From Bacteroidota bacterium (GTDB lineage Bacteria > Bacteroidota > Bacteroidia > NS11-12g > UBA9320): a stretch of DNA of 64,000 nt. Within the stretch, counting starts at the first letter, position 1. Each line of letters opens with the position of its first letter. The notes below the pieces were generated by a model. It worked only from the letters and a program-made list of their open reading frames with translations, searched no databases and was not told the DNA's origin. The stretch covers positions 186,001 to 250,000 of the forward strand of contig WGNA01000002.1 in NCBI GenBank assembly GCA_016124755.1, given 5' to 3'. The position numbers and the translations under genes were made by a program. Positions 56,003 through 64,000 of the stretch are shown here, piece by piece.

Positions 56003-57199
56003 ATGAGTAAAAGACAAACTATGCAAAAGACATTGACTACCATTTTATTACTTACTTTTTGTGGGATCTCATTTGCCCAGACGTATCGCATCAAACAAAT
56101 GAAAGTTTATGACTGGAGTTCATCTTCATCAGCCTGGAAGGATCGGTCTAAAACCGAATTTTCTTACTCGGAGGATGAAACAACGGTAACAGCAGAAACA
56201 GGTATTTACAATTCTTCTTCGGCTCAATGGGACAAGGGTTTTAAAACGGAAACCATTTCCGGAAGCAACGGGCTTCAGAGCCGTGAGCGGATGAAATGGA
56301 ATTCCGGATCAGGTGCTTACGAGAAAGATTCATTACACACTATTGGTTACGGCAGTTTGTATGTGAATGGATCTAATTATTTTTTTATTGCGGATGAATA
56401 CTATATGAAATGGAATGCTTCGAAATCGGCTTGGGACACCGTTTATCACGAAGATTCCAAACCCAATTTAAAAGGCGTTCAATCTTCTACAATTGGTTAT
56501 AAAAATTCTTCCGGAAATATGGTGAGTTCTCAGAAGATGCAATACTTCTACGATGGTGAACTCAACAGAACACAAACCTGGTTTTACAGTTGGGTTAATA
56601 CAGACTGGTCAGCGGATTCAGCAATAAACGACATCCCAAGATTTGACGTACCGACTTACCAGATTTATCAGCGAAAAGTGAATTTGTACGATACGGCATT
56701 TAAAGTTTTTACCAAACCATATAAACTCATTTCGTATGAATATGACGACTCGAATTTATTGGTTTTGAAAACCACTTCATTATGGTCTGTTGCGGATCAG
56801 AAATATCAGGATATTGAAAAAATGGAAGTGACTTATAATTCTGAGTTCCGGCTGCATGAAGAAATATTTTACACGTCGGAGGATGGCGGAAAAACCTGGA
56901 ACAAGGATTATAAAAATGAATATGAATTTGAAATGAATTCGGTTTCGGTTGCCAACATTCCACTATCCATTTCAACCATCTTCCCAAACCCGGCGTCTGA
57001 TGCGGTTACGATTAATAATCCGTACACCGGGTTAATTAAACTTCTGGATTTTCAGGGACGTGTTATCCGAACTTTCAAAAAGGAAAATTCAGGTTGGGTA
57101 ATGTTCGATTGTTCTGAAATTCCGGCTGGAAATTATCTGATTCAATTCACCGGAACGCGCGGTGAATTGGATTCAAAGCGACTTGTTATTTGTCACTAA
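56003..57199 (+). CDS. Secreted protein with type A T9SS sorting domain
   Basis: 398 aa. Signal peptide MQKTLTTILLLTFCGISFAQ; translation may start at 56003 or at the second methionine (56021). The central part has repeated W-containing units (YDWSSSSSAWKDRSK; YNSSSAQWDKGFK; KWNASKSAWDTVY; WSVADQKYQD), resembling YD/RHS-like surface repeats in shape. The last about 75 residues are a type A sorting domain: TIFPNPASDAVTINN, LLDFQGRVI, EIPAGNYLIQF. It should be secreted by T9SS. Target unknown. Confidence 0.82.
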   Translation: MSKRQTMQKTLTTILLLTFCGISFAQTYRIKQMKVYDWSSSSSAWKDRSKTEFSYSEDETTVTAETGIYNSSSAQWDKGFKTETISGSNGLQSRERMKWNSGSGAYEKDSLHTIGYGSLYVNGSNYFFIADEYYMKWNASKSAWDTVYHEDSKPNLKGVQSSTIGYKNSSGNMVSSQKMQYFYDGELNRTQTWFYSWVNTDWSADSAINDIPRFDVPTYQIYQRKVNLYDTAFKVFTKPYKLISYEYDDSNLLVLKTTSLWSVADQKYQDIEKMEVTYNSEFRLHEEIFYTSEDGGKTWNKDYKNEYEFEMNSVSVANIPLSISTIFPNPASDAVTINNPYTGLIKLLDFQGRVIRTFKKENSGWVMFDCSEIPAGNYLIQFTGTRGELDSKRLVICH

Positions 57200-57239
57200 T
57201 TGTTATTCGGGGAGTAATCTGTCTGCGGATTGCTCCCTG

Positions 57240-57581
57240 TTATTTTGTTTCCACTTCGGGTTCTGTTCCGGTCTGAAAGGATTGTAACACAGCCGCGGTT
57301 ACATCGGTTCCGCCCCGGAAATTTGTAATCATAGAACCTATTGAATAAATGGGTCCCCAGGGAATTCCCCACCAACCGAACAGCAGTGTTATAAATGAAA
57401 ATCCCAGTCCTTTCACCACACCGGATTCACCCCCTTTAATAAAATAAATATCAGTGGGTCTCTGAAAGGTCATTACGATTATCGAAATACAGTATTTGTA
57501 GATTACGAATTTTCCGCCGCGTTGAAGTTCCCGTGAAATGTCGTCTGCCGACATGCCTTCGATGTTTTTGATTTCTGCCAT
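57240..57581 (-). CDS. Conserved small membrane protein (113 aa)
   Basis: Widely seen in Bacteroidota without a known function, to my recollection. ELQRGGKFVIYKYCISIIVMTFQRPTDIYFIKGGES is the conserved front, followed by two hydrophobic segments (GLGFSFITLLFGWWGIPWGPI; YSIGSMITNF). Upstream on this strand (57582-57716) I see no gene. Confidence 0.78.
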   Translation of the reverse strand: MAEIKNIEGMSADDISRELQRGGKFVIYKYCISIIVMTFQRPTDIYFIKGGESGVVKGLGFSFITLLFGWWGIPWGPIYSIGSMITNFRGGTDVTAAVLQSFQTGTEPEVETK

Positions 57582-57716
57582 TAGTTGATTGTGTTTGATT
57601 TGAAATCTATCCCAAAAATGATCATCAGAATGATGTACAATTTCGAGTTAGCTCTCTTTGTTTCCGCGAAGCAAAATAGGAAAAAACCCGATGAGAAAAT
57701 CAGCAGTTTTTGACAT

Positions 57717-57748
57717 AAAAAAACCCCGTCGAATTTCGACAGGGTTTC
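57717..57748 (-). terminator. Terminator following tRNA-Val
   Basis: On the minus strand, AAACCCTGTCG pairs with CGACGGGGTTT (one T-G wobble) around AAATT, followed by more than six T residues. It lies 5 bp past the tRNA 3' end. Confidence 0.8.
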
Positions 57749-57753
57749 CGAAG

Positions 57754-57828
57754 TGGGCGCTGAGGGATTCGAACCCCCGACCCTCTGCTTGTAAGGCAGA
57801 TGCTCTAAACCAACTGAGCTAAGCGCCC
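57754..57828 (-). tRNA. tRNA-Val (anticodon TAC)
   Basis: A 75-nt cloverleaf on the minus strand: acceptor GGGCGCT/AGCGCCC, D-arm GCTC...GAGC, anticodon stem TCTGC/GCAGA with loop CTTACAA (anticodon TAC), variable GGGTC, T-arm GGGGG-TTCGAAT-CCCTC (one G-T wobble), discriminator A. The CCA end is not encoded. Confidence 0.96.
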
Positions 57829-58045
57829 GTAGAACAGGGATGTTTTAAACTATCTCCCGTTTTGAGGGCTGCAAATATAATGTGCGGGTTAAATATTCAA
57901 CAAGGTTTAAAAAAATTTTTCAGACTGGTTTTCAGGAAGTCGCAAAGCACAGTTGCATGCTCGGTTTTCCGTACATAAAAATGAGTGATGTTCATTCGTT
58001 ACCGCACAGAACCTTCATGGTTTTAACAACTTTGTTGGTTGCGGT

Positions 58046-60520
58046 ATGAAACGAGTCTTCCACAAATTTTTATGGATTTGCCTGTATGTTACTCCGGTAG
58101 TTCTGGGAGGATTTTATCTCGGTTCCCGTTTCATTAAAAAGGCATTGATCGAGGAACTCAACAAACAACTCAACGTTAAAGTAGATGTTCACTCCGTTCG
58201 GTTTTCAGGATTGTCAACCTTCCCCAAACTGGGTTTAACCGTAACCAATACCCGAATTGAGGAGTCGTATTCTTATTTTCATCAACCGCTCTTAACCTGT
58301 GGATTGCTCCGGGTGAAATTTAATCCTGTTCAACTGATCATGGGAAACAATGTAATCGATCAGATTTCCATTTCCGATGGAACGGTTCGGGTTTTTTCCG
58401 GAAAAGATGGTCAGACTAATTTTCAGATTTTTATACCAACAGATTCAACAGAAGAAACCACCGACTTTAAAATCAACCTTAAAAAAATTGTGATCAATCG
58501 ATTCCGGATAATTTATATGGATCAGGAAAATGATCAATCGGCAAATTTCTTTACAGATGAATTAATACTTTCCGGGAAACTGGATTCAGAAAAGTTCAGA
58601 TTAAAAGCAAAAGGAGATGCCCTTTTCGATCATATAAAGATTCAGGATTCACCTATTCTTCAGGGCAAACATTGTTCGTTGGATGCTGATGTGGAAGTGG
58701 ACAGAACCATTAATTCGTATCATATTTCCAAAGCCGATGTTGCGATTGAAGGTTTGAAAGCATCGGTTACCGGAGATATTCTGGTTGTGGGTTCTGTACC
58801 CGATCTGGATCTCAACTTTAGTGGCCGCCAAATGGATATTCAATCACTTCTCGCATTTCTTCCGAACGAGCAACGCTATCCGTTTCGTGAATACCAGAGT
58901 AATGGAAAAATTACCTTAACCGGTCAGATTAAAGGAAGAATTGCGGAAGACCTGATACCGGATTTTATTGTGAATTTCGGTTTAGATGATGTTGGATTAT
59001 TTCATTCTAAAAAGCATATAGACATCCGGAGTATCCGGTTAAACGGAAAGCTGAGTAACATGGCATCTGCAGATCATGAGATGAGATTACATGTGGATGT
59101 ACACGAAATCAGATCTCCGAATACAAGTATTAAAGCAAGAATTGATGTGGACGATTTAGTCAATCCGGAGATTGATTACAGCGGACAGGGAGTACTCGAT
59201 TTGCGCGATGTTTCCGGCTTATTCGATTCAGAAAAAAGTGATGTACAAAAACTCTATGGTGCGGTTCGGTTTAACCTAAAAGGCAAAATTCCGCTGGAGA
59301 AAAATGGTGAGATCAATCCGGAGAGACTCAGAACCGATGGCGATATTGAACTCAAGGATTTCACGCTGTTAAAAAAAGATCTTGAGTCATTGGAACATTT
59401 TTATGCAAGTGTTAGAATAAAAGAGGATGATCTCAGAAATGTATCTGTTTCGGGCAAACTGGATGGAGATAAGATCGATTTTTCAGGAGAAGCCAAGGGT
59501 ATTATTTCTTATCTGGTTTCGGGTTCAAGAATGAACGTTACCGGAAAACTAAAAGCCGGGGATCTCAATCTGAATAAATGGTTTGGTAGTGATTCAACTT
59601 CAGACAAAGTCAAAGAACCGGAACCCGTTTCACTCGATATCGGGATGGATCTGAATGTAGATGTGCAATGTGAAAAGTTCGAATGGACAGATTTAAAAGC
59701 ACAAAAACTATTTGGCAAATTGCGTTGGAAAGGTTCCGACATGCGGGTTGATGATCTGAAATTTGATGCATGGTCGGGCTCGTCTAACGGTGGTTTTATC
59801 ATTCAGAAAAGCAACTACGGTTTTGTATTATCCGCTTCTGCAAATTGCCGGAATGTTTCCATTGAGGAATTGATGAAGGATTTCAAAAACTTTGGTCAGG
59901 CAGAATTTACAGATCACAACTTAAAAGGTCGGGTGAACACTCAAATTGAAACCCGAATTTTATTCGATCCGTATTTTAATGTGATTACCGATAGTCTGAA
60001 ACTGTTCGCAGATGTAGTTATTCAGAAAGGTGTTCTTTACGATTACAAACCGATGGAATCATTATCCGGTTTTGTAAAGCTGAACGATCTCATGAATATC
60101 CGGTTCGATGATTTGAAAAACACACTTACTATCGACAGGGGAATTATTACTATTCCGAAAATGGAAATACGCAATTCGGCAATGAATATTCAGTTAGGCG
60201 GAACCCATACACTCGAAAACTACATGGATTATAAAATGGCGATTCGTGTGACGGAAATTCTTGCCGGGAAATCCGGTTGGGCAAAAAGAAAGGTTGAACA
60301 AAAATTAGAAGAGAACAAAGACGGAGGTCTCACCGCGTATATTCACATGTCTGGAACTCCCGATAATCTTAAAATCCGGTATGATGCAAAATCGGCTGGT
60401 AAGGTTTTAAAGGAAGAAGTAAAACAGGAAAGAAAGAGTTTCTTTCAAGACGTTAAAAAAGAAATAAAGGGAGAAAGTATAGAATCTTCTAAAACAAAAA
60501 AACCCAGGTGGGACGAATAG
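58046..60520 (+). CDS. AsmA-family inner-membrane/periplasmic protein
   Basis: 824 aa with an N-terminal anchor (LWICLYVTPVVLGGFYLGSRF) and a long beta-rich periplasmic part. The N-terminal AsmA block is LNVKVDVHSVRFSGLSTFPKLGL. The C-terminal block (about 650-760) includes VKLNDLMNIRFDDLKNTLTIDRG and IYIPKMEIRNSAMNIQLGGTHTL-like residues ending in DYKMAIRV. AsmA-like proteins carry phospholipids between membranes or support outer-membrane assembly; that role is inferred. It ends in a terminator that contains its stop codon. Confidence 0.88.
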   Translation: MKRVFHKFLWICLYVTPVVLGGFYLGSRFIKKALIEELNKQLNVKVDVHSVRFSGLSTFPKLGLTVTNTRIEESYSYFHQPLLTCGLLRVKFNPVQLIMGNNVIDQISISDGTVRVFSGKDGQTNFQIFIPTDSTEETTDFKINLKKIVINRFRIIYMDQENDQSANFFTDELILSGKLDSEKFRLKAKGDALFDHIKIQDSPILQGKHCSLDADVEVDRTINSYHISKADVAIEGLKASVTGDILVVGSVPDLDLNFSGRQMDIQSLLAFLPNEQRYPFREYQSNGKITLTGQIKGRIAEDLIPDFIVNFGLDDVGLFHSKKHIDIRSIRLNGKLSNMASADHEMRLHVDVHEIRSPNTSIKARIDVDDLVNPEIDYSGQGVLDLRDVSGLFDSEKSDVQKLYGAVRFNLKGKIPLEKNGEINPERLRTDGDIELKDFTLLKKDLESLEHFYASVRIKEDDLRNVSVSGKLDGDKIDFSGEAKGIISYLVSGSRMNVTGKLKAGDLNLNKWFGSDSTSDKVKEPEPVSLDIGMDLNVDVQCEKFEWTDLKAQKLFGKLRWKGSDMRVDDLKFDAWSGSSNGGFIIQKSNYGFVLSASANCRNVSIEELMKDFKNFGQAEFTDHNLKGRVNTQIETRILFDPYFNVITDSLKLFADVVIQKGVLYDYKPMESLSGFVKLNDLMNIRFDDLKNTLTIDRGIITIPKMEIRNSAMNIQLGGTHTLENYMDYKMAIRVTEILAGKSGWAKRKVEQKLEENKDGGLTAYIHMSGTPDNLKIRYDAKSAGKVLKEEVKQERKSFFQDVKKEIKGESIESSKTKKPRWDE

Positions 60521-60535
60521 CCTACCCGGGTTTTT
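60500..60535. terminator. Bidirectional terminator between asmA-like and DUF3108 genes
   Basis: AAACCCAGGTGGG pairs with CCTACCCGGGTTT (one mismatch, one wobble), flanked by T-runs on both strands. The asmA-like stop codon lies in the loop. Confidence 0.8.
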
Positions 60536-60555
60536 AATATTGAATAATTAACGGA

Positions 60556-61371
60556 TTATTTTTTTTCGAGTGAAGTGAACGGATTTCTCAGACCTTTATA
60601 AGATGTTAAATCCACCTTTAAGGATCCGACGAAAATATCGGTTTGAATTCGTACCGGTACATGGTTAGCATCATCGGTAATCCAAATAGTCATGTCGTCT
60701 TCGTCTTTAAAAACCCGGTCAACAACCAGTTGTGGTCTCAACTTGATACATCTCACTTTGCCAACATCTGATTTGATCGTTTCTTTTCCCAGATATTTAA
60801 ACTGTAGGTTATAGATTTTCTGATCGAGATAAATATTGAGCGGATATGATTTGCCTGCGTATGCATCTGAGAAGTCAATGGTTCTGGCATAAAATGTTCC
60901 GCTCACGATGTCCTGCACATATTCCGGCATGTCCATGTTTTTCTTTTTACCGCGCATCCATTTTTTTTCGTGATCGTAATAAACAAGATCAATGTCTTTG
61001 TAATTGTCTTCCTGAACGGATTTGAAATATTTAAGCGGGGCGATGCTTACGCTGTCAACATTTGATTCGAAATGATCACGCACTTTGTACATCCAGTCAA
61101 AAGAACTAAAGGTTTTTCCTTTTGCAATGATGTGGTAAGTGGGTCGGCCGTTCACTACTTCCGGTGTATCATCAACCTGCATGGAAACGCTGGCTGCGTT
61201 TATAATTCCATAGTGAACCCGGAATTCAAGTTTTTCACCATAAGTGAATGCCGGATTTTTCTGTTTTCGAAATGAGAAATCTTTTTCAGACTGATTGGTA
61301 AATGCAGAAGCTCCGATAAATAATGCGAAGAGCATAACTGGCTTAATGATAGATTTCATAAGGGTCTTCAT
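60556..61371 (-). CDS. DUF3108 domain protein, exported
   Basis: 271 aa from the ATG at 61371; the track's TTG at 61401 and an ATG at 61383 or 61359 are alternatives. Signal peptide SIIKPVMLFALFIGASAF. The DUF3108 body shows FTYGEKLEFRVHYGIINAASVSMQV, SSFDWMYKVRDHFESNVDSVSIAPLKYFKSVQE, and a C-terminal VRIQTDIFVGSLKVDLTSYKGL. These proteins are usually periplasmic lipid- or LPS-linked beta structures. Convergent with the asmA-like gene across the shared terminator. Confidence 0.88.
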   Translation of the reverse strand: MKTLMKSIIKPVMLFALFIGASAFTNQSEKDFSFRKQKNPAFTYGEKLEFRVHYGIINAASVSMQVDDTPEVVNGRPTYHIIAKGKTFSSFDWMYKVRDHFESNVDSVSIAPLKYFKSVQEDNYKDIDLVYYDHEKKWMRGKKKNMDMPEYVQDIVSGTFYARTIDFSDAYAGKSYPLNIYLDQKIYNLQFKYLGKETIKSDVGKVRCIKLRPQLVVDRVFKDEDDMTIWITDDANHVPVRIQTDIFVGSLKVDLTSYKGLRNPFTSLEKK

Positions 61372-61516
61372 TTGTCTTTCCATACACAAACGATATTCCA
61401 AAAGAATAAAAGATAAATGTCTGTTGCGCTTGTTGTCTGTAATCTTTCAATCTGCTGCTATGGTTCTGTATTATCTATTCTGATTTTCAGCAGGTTTCAA
61501 AAAAGACTTACCCGAT

Positions 61517-61524
61517 TATATTTG
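61517..61524 (+). promoter_or_regulatory. Candidate -7 box TATATTTG just before the start codon
   Basis: Perfect TAnnTTTG match ending 6 bp before the ATG at 61531. If used, transcription would begin at or within about two bases of the start codon, giving a leaderless mRNA. Confidence 0.4.
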
Positions 61525-61530
61525 TCGTCC

Positions 61531-62658
61531 ATGATAACGAACCTCAGGAGCTTTTGGATGCTCATCCTGTTTACAGTGATGAACACCGCTTCGTATGCTC
61601 AGCTGAACAATAAATTCTTCTGGTTGAACCGACCGGATGCGGAAGCCGGAACCATTCGGCTCAATATTGAAAATTTAAACTACTTCCGGGATGTAGAATA
61701 CAAATCGAATATCGATGAGGGCAGAACCCTTTTTGGGTATCAGTTGGCACCGGAAATTAATTACCAATTGGCAACCGGAGTTCAGATTTCAGGAGGAGTT
61801 TTTATTCAGAAAGATTTTGGCGGACCGGGTTTTTATGCGATCAAACCACTGTATAGTCTACAGTATAATACCGGTAGAAAAACGTTTCGGTTTGGTTATT
61901 TGCTTGGAAGCATGCAACACAATCTCATTGAACCTTTTTACGATCCGGAACGAATTATCGAAAACCGTTTAGAGAATGGTTTTCAGTTTTTGTGGAAACG
62001 CAAACATCTTGATTTCGATTACTGGATCGATTGGCAGAAAATGATTTATCCGAACAGCAATTATCCGGAAATGTTTACCACCGGTTTTTCCGCTAATGTA
62101 TATGCAATTCGAAACGAGAGGATGAAATTCTCTTTTCCTGTTCAAATGTTAGCGCATCATGTGGGTGGAGAAATTGACACTTCACATTCGAATACCACCA
62201 GTCAGTTTAATTTTGATTACGCGACCAAATGGATCTACTTTCCGAAAAATTCCTTTTTCGATTCAATCGATATTCAAGGACACCTCACGTATTATGAAGA
62301 CATCTCAACTTTTCCGGTAAGTTTCATTGACGGATTGGGTCAGTATGTTTCAGCGGCAGCATATTTTAAACACTTCGGAGTAATGTTGAATTACTGGGAT
62401 TCGCACCAGTTTCAGTCACCGATGGGTGATGTAATTTATCATTCTGTGTCGAACAAGAATCCCGACAAGTTTACCTTTTTCTACCGCAAACTTGTTTTGG
62501 GAAGAGTCTTCTTTCAACATCAGATCAGCAAGGATTTAAACTTTCTGTTTCGCACAACGGTTATTCACGATTTTCATCAAAACACCGACGATTTTATTGG
62601 GGAATTTTATTTCCGCTGGACACCCACTTTCACTTTAGGTAAAATCAAAAACCCTTGA
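61531..62658 (+). CDS. Outer-membrane beta-barrel-like protein (375 aa)
   Basis: The ATG at 61531 gives a signal peptide (MITNLRSFWMLILFTVMNTASYAQ); the track start at 61417 adds 38 residues overlapping the divergent promoter region. The mature protein is strand-rich with aromatic girdles: LFGYQLAPEINYQLATGVQISGGVFI, KTFRFGYLLGSMQHNLIEPFYDPE and DFIGEFYFRWTPTFTLGKIKNP at the end. Probably a barrel of 14-18 strands. No family name assigned. Confidence 0.72.
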   Translation: MITNLRSFWMLILFTVMNTASYAQLNNKFFWLNRPDAEAGTIRLNIENLNYFRDVEYKSNIDEGRTLFGYQLAPEINYQLATGVQISGGVFIQKDFGGPGFYAIKPLYSLQYNTGRKTFRFGYLLGSMQHNLIEPFYDPERIIENRLENGFQFLWKRKHLDFDYWIDWQKMIYPNSNYPEMFTTGFSANVYAIRNERMKFSFPVQMLAHHVGGEIDTSHSNTTSQFNFDYATKWIYFPKNSFFDSIDIQGHLTYYEDISTFPVSFIDGLGQYVSAAAYFKHFGVMLNYWDSHQFQSPMGDVIYHSVSNKNPDKFTFFYRKLVLGRVFFQHQISKDLNFLFRTTVIHDFHQNTDDFIGEFYFRWTPTFTLGKIKNP

Positions 62659-62662
62659 TTTA

Positions 62663-63007
62663 ATGGAGTCAGGGGAGCGTTCGTTCGACATAATCCGACT
62701 AAACGATCAATTCAGAATTGCGTTGAAGGAACAAGTCGAAAAAGATCTCAATACCGAACTCTCAGATTTTAACCTCACCACGTACGACGAATTTTTTAGT
62801 GCCGTCTCAAACCGATTGAACCAGATAGATAAATCGGGAGCCGGTTCGCTAATGCAATTGCTTTATAAGGTGGATTTGCCTGAAAAAATATTCCGGCAGA
62901 TTCGGGAAACATCAGAAAATAATTTCATCGACCTACTGGCAGATGCCGTGCTCCGGAGAATATTTCAAAAAGTGTGGACTAGGTTTCAGTTCAAAAAGAG
63001 AATTTGA
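62663..63007 (+). CDS. Hypothetical 114-aa cytosolic protein
   Basis: Highly charged and helical, with no signal or membrane segment (EQVEKDLNTELSDFNLTTYDEFF; RQIRETSENNFIDLLADAVLRRIF). It starts 4 nt after the beta-barrel gene and is probably cotranscribed with it. I do not recognise a domain. Confidence 0.7.
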   Translation: MESGERSFDIIRLNDQFRIALKEQVEKDLNTELSDFNLTTYDEFFSAVSNRLNQIDKSGAGSLMQLLYKVDLPEKIFRQIRETSENNFIDLLADAVLRRIFQKVWTRFQFKKRI

Positions 63008-63040
63008 CGTTCCGGCAACAGCGGATTGATTATCAAATAA

Positions 63041-63069
63041 TTTGCAAACGTGTTTTTAAACTAAATTGC
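63041..63069 (+). promoter_or_regulatory. Candidate promoter TTTG-N17-TAAATTGC
   Basis: TTTG at 63041-63044 and TAAATTGC at 63062-63069 with 17-bp spacing, close to the Bacteroidota -33/-7 layout (one change from TAnnTTTG). The lipoprotein ATG lies 19 bp downstream at 63088. Confidence 0.45.
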
Positions 63070-63087
63070 CCTTTCAAATTGTATCAA

Positions 63088-63639
63088 ATGAAAAAAATAC
63101 TTCCGCTGATTGCAGTGTTTGCAATTGTCTTTTATTCCTGCAAAGACGATGAGACAGATACAACACCTACTCCAACTGATACCACCAATTACGGAATGAT
63201 AACCAAAGCAGAATGGAGATTGGATTCCGGAATTATTTCGCCTTCAATTGACATCGAAATAGCCGGGAACAAAATAACCGTTAACAATTATTGGGATTTG
63301 CTCTCCTACGCAGGTGGCGGGCAAGTTCTGGATTGCGATAAAGACAACCGAATGATTTGTAAAACCGATTCGTCTGTCGTGATGGATGAAGGTCCGACCA
63401 AATGCGATTCGGGAGATCCTCAAACAACAGATGGAGGGAAGTGGTATCTCTCGGATAATGAGACAAAAATCACCTTCACATCTTTCCCCGGCGACCCAAC
63501 CGGTGAACCCAGAGTTTTGGATATTGATAAGCTAAACACGTCTGCCTTAAATCTTTCAATGATTTACACTTTTGTAAATCCTATTACGAAAGACAGCACC
63601 GATCACACGATTCATCTTTGGTATTCTAACCAAAAATAA
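63088..63639 (+). CDS. Lipoprotein, lipocalin-like in outline (183 aa)
   Basis: The ATG at 63088 gives MKKILPLIAVFAIVFYSCKDDETD with a lipobox; the track start at 63004 is a TTG upstream. After a Thr/Pro-rich linker come MITKAEWRLDSGIISPSIDI, GKWYLSDNETKITFTSFPGDPTGEPRVLDI and LSMIYTFVNPITKDS. This resembles the small lipocalin-like DUF domains (GxW...Y...F) of Bacteroidota lipoproteins. Function unknown. Confidence 0.8.
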   Translation: MKKILPLIAVFAIVFYSCKDDETDTTPTPTDTTNYGMITKAEWRLDSGIISPSIDIEIAGNKITVNNYWDLLSYAGGGQVLDCDKDNRMICKTDSSVVMDEGPTKCDSGDPQTTDGGKWYLSDNETKITFTSFPGDPTGEPRVLDIDKLNTSALNLSMIYTFVNPITKDSTDHTIHLWYSNQK

Positions 63640-63641
63640 GA

Positions 63642-64000
63642 ATGGCCGAATCTTCCCCTTTCCGCTGTAAGTGGTGCGAAAAGGATGACTTGTACAGAAA
63701 ATATCACGATGAAGAATGGGGAAATCCATCTTACGACGATCAACATCTGTTTGAGCATTTAATTCTTGAAACTTTTCAGGCAGGTCTGAGTTGGTATACC
63801 ATATTATCAAAGAGAGAGAACTTCCGGGAGGCATTCGACGGTTTTGATGCGGCTAAAATTTGCACTTACGGTGAGCCCGAAATCCAACGGTTAATGGATA
63901 ATCCGGGAATTATTCGCAACAGGCTAAAGATTCTGGCGGCAATTAATAACGCCGGTCGCTTTCTTGAAACCCAAAAAAAGGAGGGAAGCTTCAGTAATTA
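63642..64000 (+). CDS. tag: DNA-3-methyladenine glycosylase I, N-terminal part (runs off the right edge)
   Basis: Removes 3-methyladenine from DNA in base-excision repair. The gene starts at ATG 63642, 2 nt after the lipoprotein stop, and is open to the window end (119 codons seen). RCKWCEKDDLYRKYHDEEWGNPSYDD contains the zinc-binding cysteine and histidine of the Tag family, HLILETFQAGLSWYTILSKRENFREAF is the substrate-binding block, and IIRNRLKI the DNA-contact helix. Confidence 0.92.
   Translation, partial: MAESSPFRCKWCEKDDLYRKYHDEEWGNPSYDDQHLFEHLILETFQAGLSWYTILSKRENFREAFDGFDAAKICTYGEPEIQRLMDNPGIIRNRLKILAAINNAGRFLETQKKEGSFSN

Noticed and set aside
57754-57828. tRNA-Val as an integration site
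   Set aside because: No integrase gene nearby and I found no repeat of the tRNA 3' end in the flanks.

Overview
The window is a contiguous chromosomal segment from a member of the Bacteroidota, most likely from the Flavobacteriales/Cryomorphaceae side, although the exact family cannot be fixed from the sequence alone. Evidence for the phylum: type IX secretion (T9SS) cargo with type A and type B (gliding CHU_C) C-terminal sorting domains; a PorP/SprF outer-membrane protein; Bacteroidota-restricted families (DUF6913, the DUF4212 symporter pair, the PIF1-like helicase with a C-terminal HTH, SDR-type threonine dehydrogenase); a near-absence of Shine-Dalgarno sequences; and recurring TAnnTTTG -7 promoter boxes. 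A class I-type HMG-CoA reductase at the left edge points to a mevalonate pathway, as in many flavobacteria.

Layout. 1-4.4 kb: HMG-CoA reductase (partial, minus) divergent from ligA-DUF6913-dapA. 4.5-9.5 kb: a large beta-helix/PKD protein with a type B sorting domain, followed by a PorP/SprF protein that carries a coiled coil and a SPOR-like tail. 9.5-13.1 kb: four genes of the lower meta-cleavage pathway (hydratase, acylating acetaldehyde dehydrogenase, 4-hydroxy-2-oxovalerate aldolase, 4-oxalocrotonate decarboxylase). 13.3-19.5 kb: an RND efflux trio plus an FAH-family hydrolase. 19.5-20.3 kb: two perfect 16-bp palindromes and a small HUH/Y1 transposase-like gene (RAYT-like) whose expected catalytic tyrosine appears to be histidine. 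20.4-24 kb: Na/Pi cotransporter, then an orphan protein divergent from a WYL regulator across a clean inverted-repeat operator. 24-30.7 kb: a tightly packed cluster with an OmpA-like protein, a membrane-anchored HhH protein, a secreted PNGase F-like protein interrupted by a LamG domain, LpxH and a propeller-like secreted protein.

30.7-35.5 kb: XRE/S24 regulator, secreted hypothetical protein, DUF4212 + sodium:solute symporter. 35.6-40.2 kb: a three-gene 2-oxoacid oxidoreductase module (GltD-like FAD/2x[4Fe-4S] protein, KorA, KorB). 40.3-47.3 kb: cyclophilin lipoprotein, Mpo1-like protein, SRPBCC and DUF1801 proteins, PIF1 helicase, TerC, an OmpA-domain fragment, threonine dehydrogenase and a GT4 glycosyltransferase. 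47.6-53.2 kb: anmK, a cadherin-domain secreted protein, an amino-acid dehydrogenase and an S41 protease. 53.1-57.8 kb: two small lipoproteins, Der GTPase, envelope proteins and tRNA-Val(TAC). 58-64 kb: an AsmA-like protein, DUF3108 protein, a beta-barrel protein, small proteins, and the start of the 3-methyladenine glycosylase gene tag.

Most genes are ordinary core or envelope functions. No prophage, CRISPR array or recognisable defence island is present. The least explained items are the RAYT-like locus with its palindromes, the WYL/orphan divergent pair with its operator, the LamG-split PNGase F-like protein, and the PorP-SPOR fusion next to its probable cargo. Many starts given here differ from the ORF track because the track accepts upstream TTG/GTG codons; I moved to the ATG that fits a signal peptide, neighbour overlap or family length.
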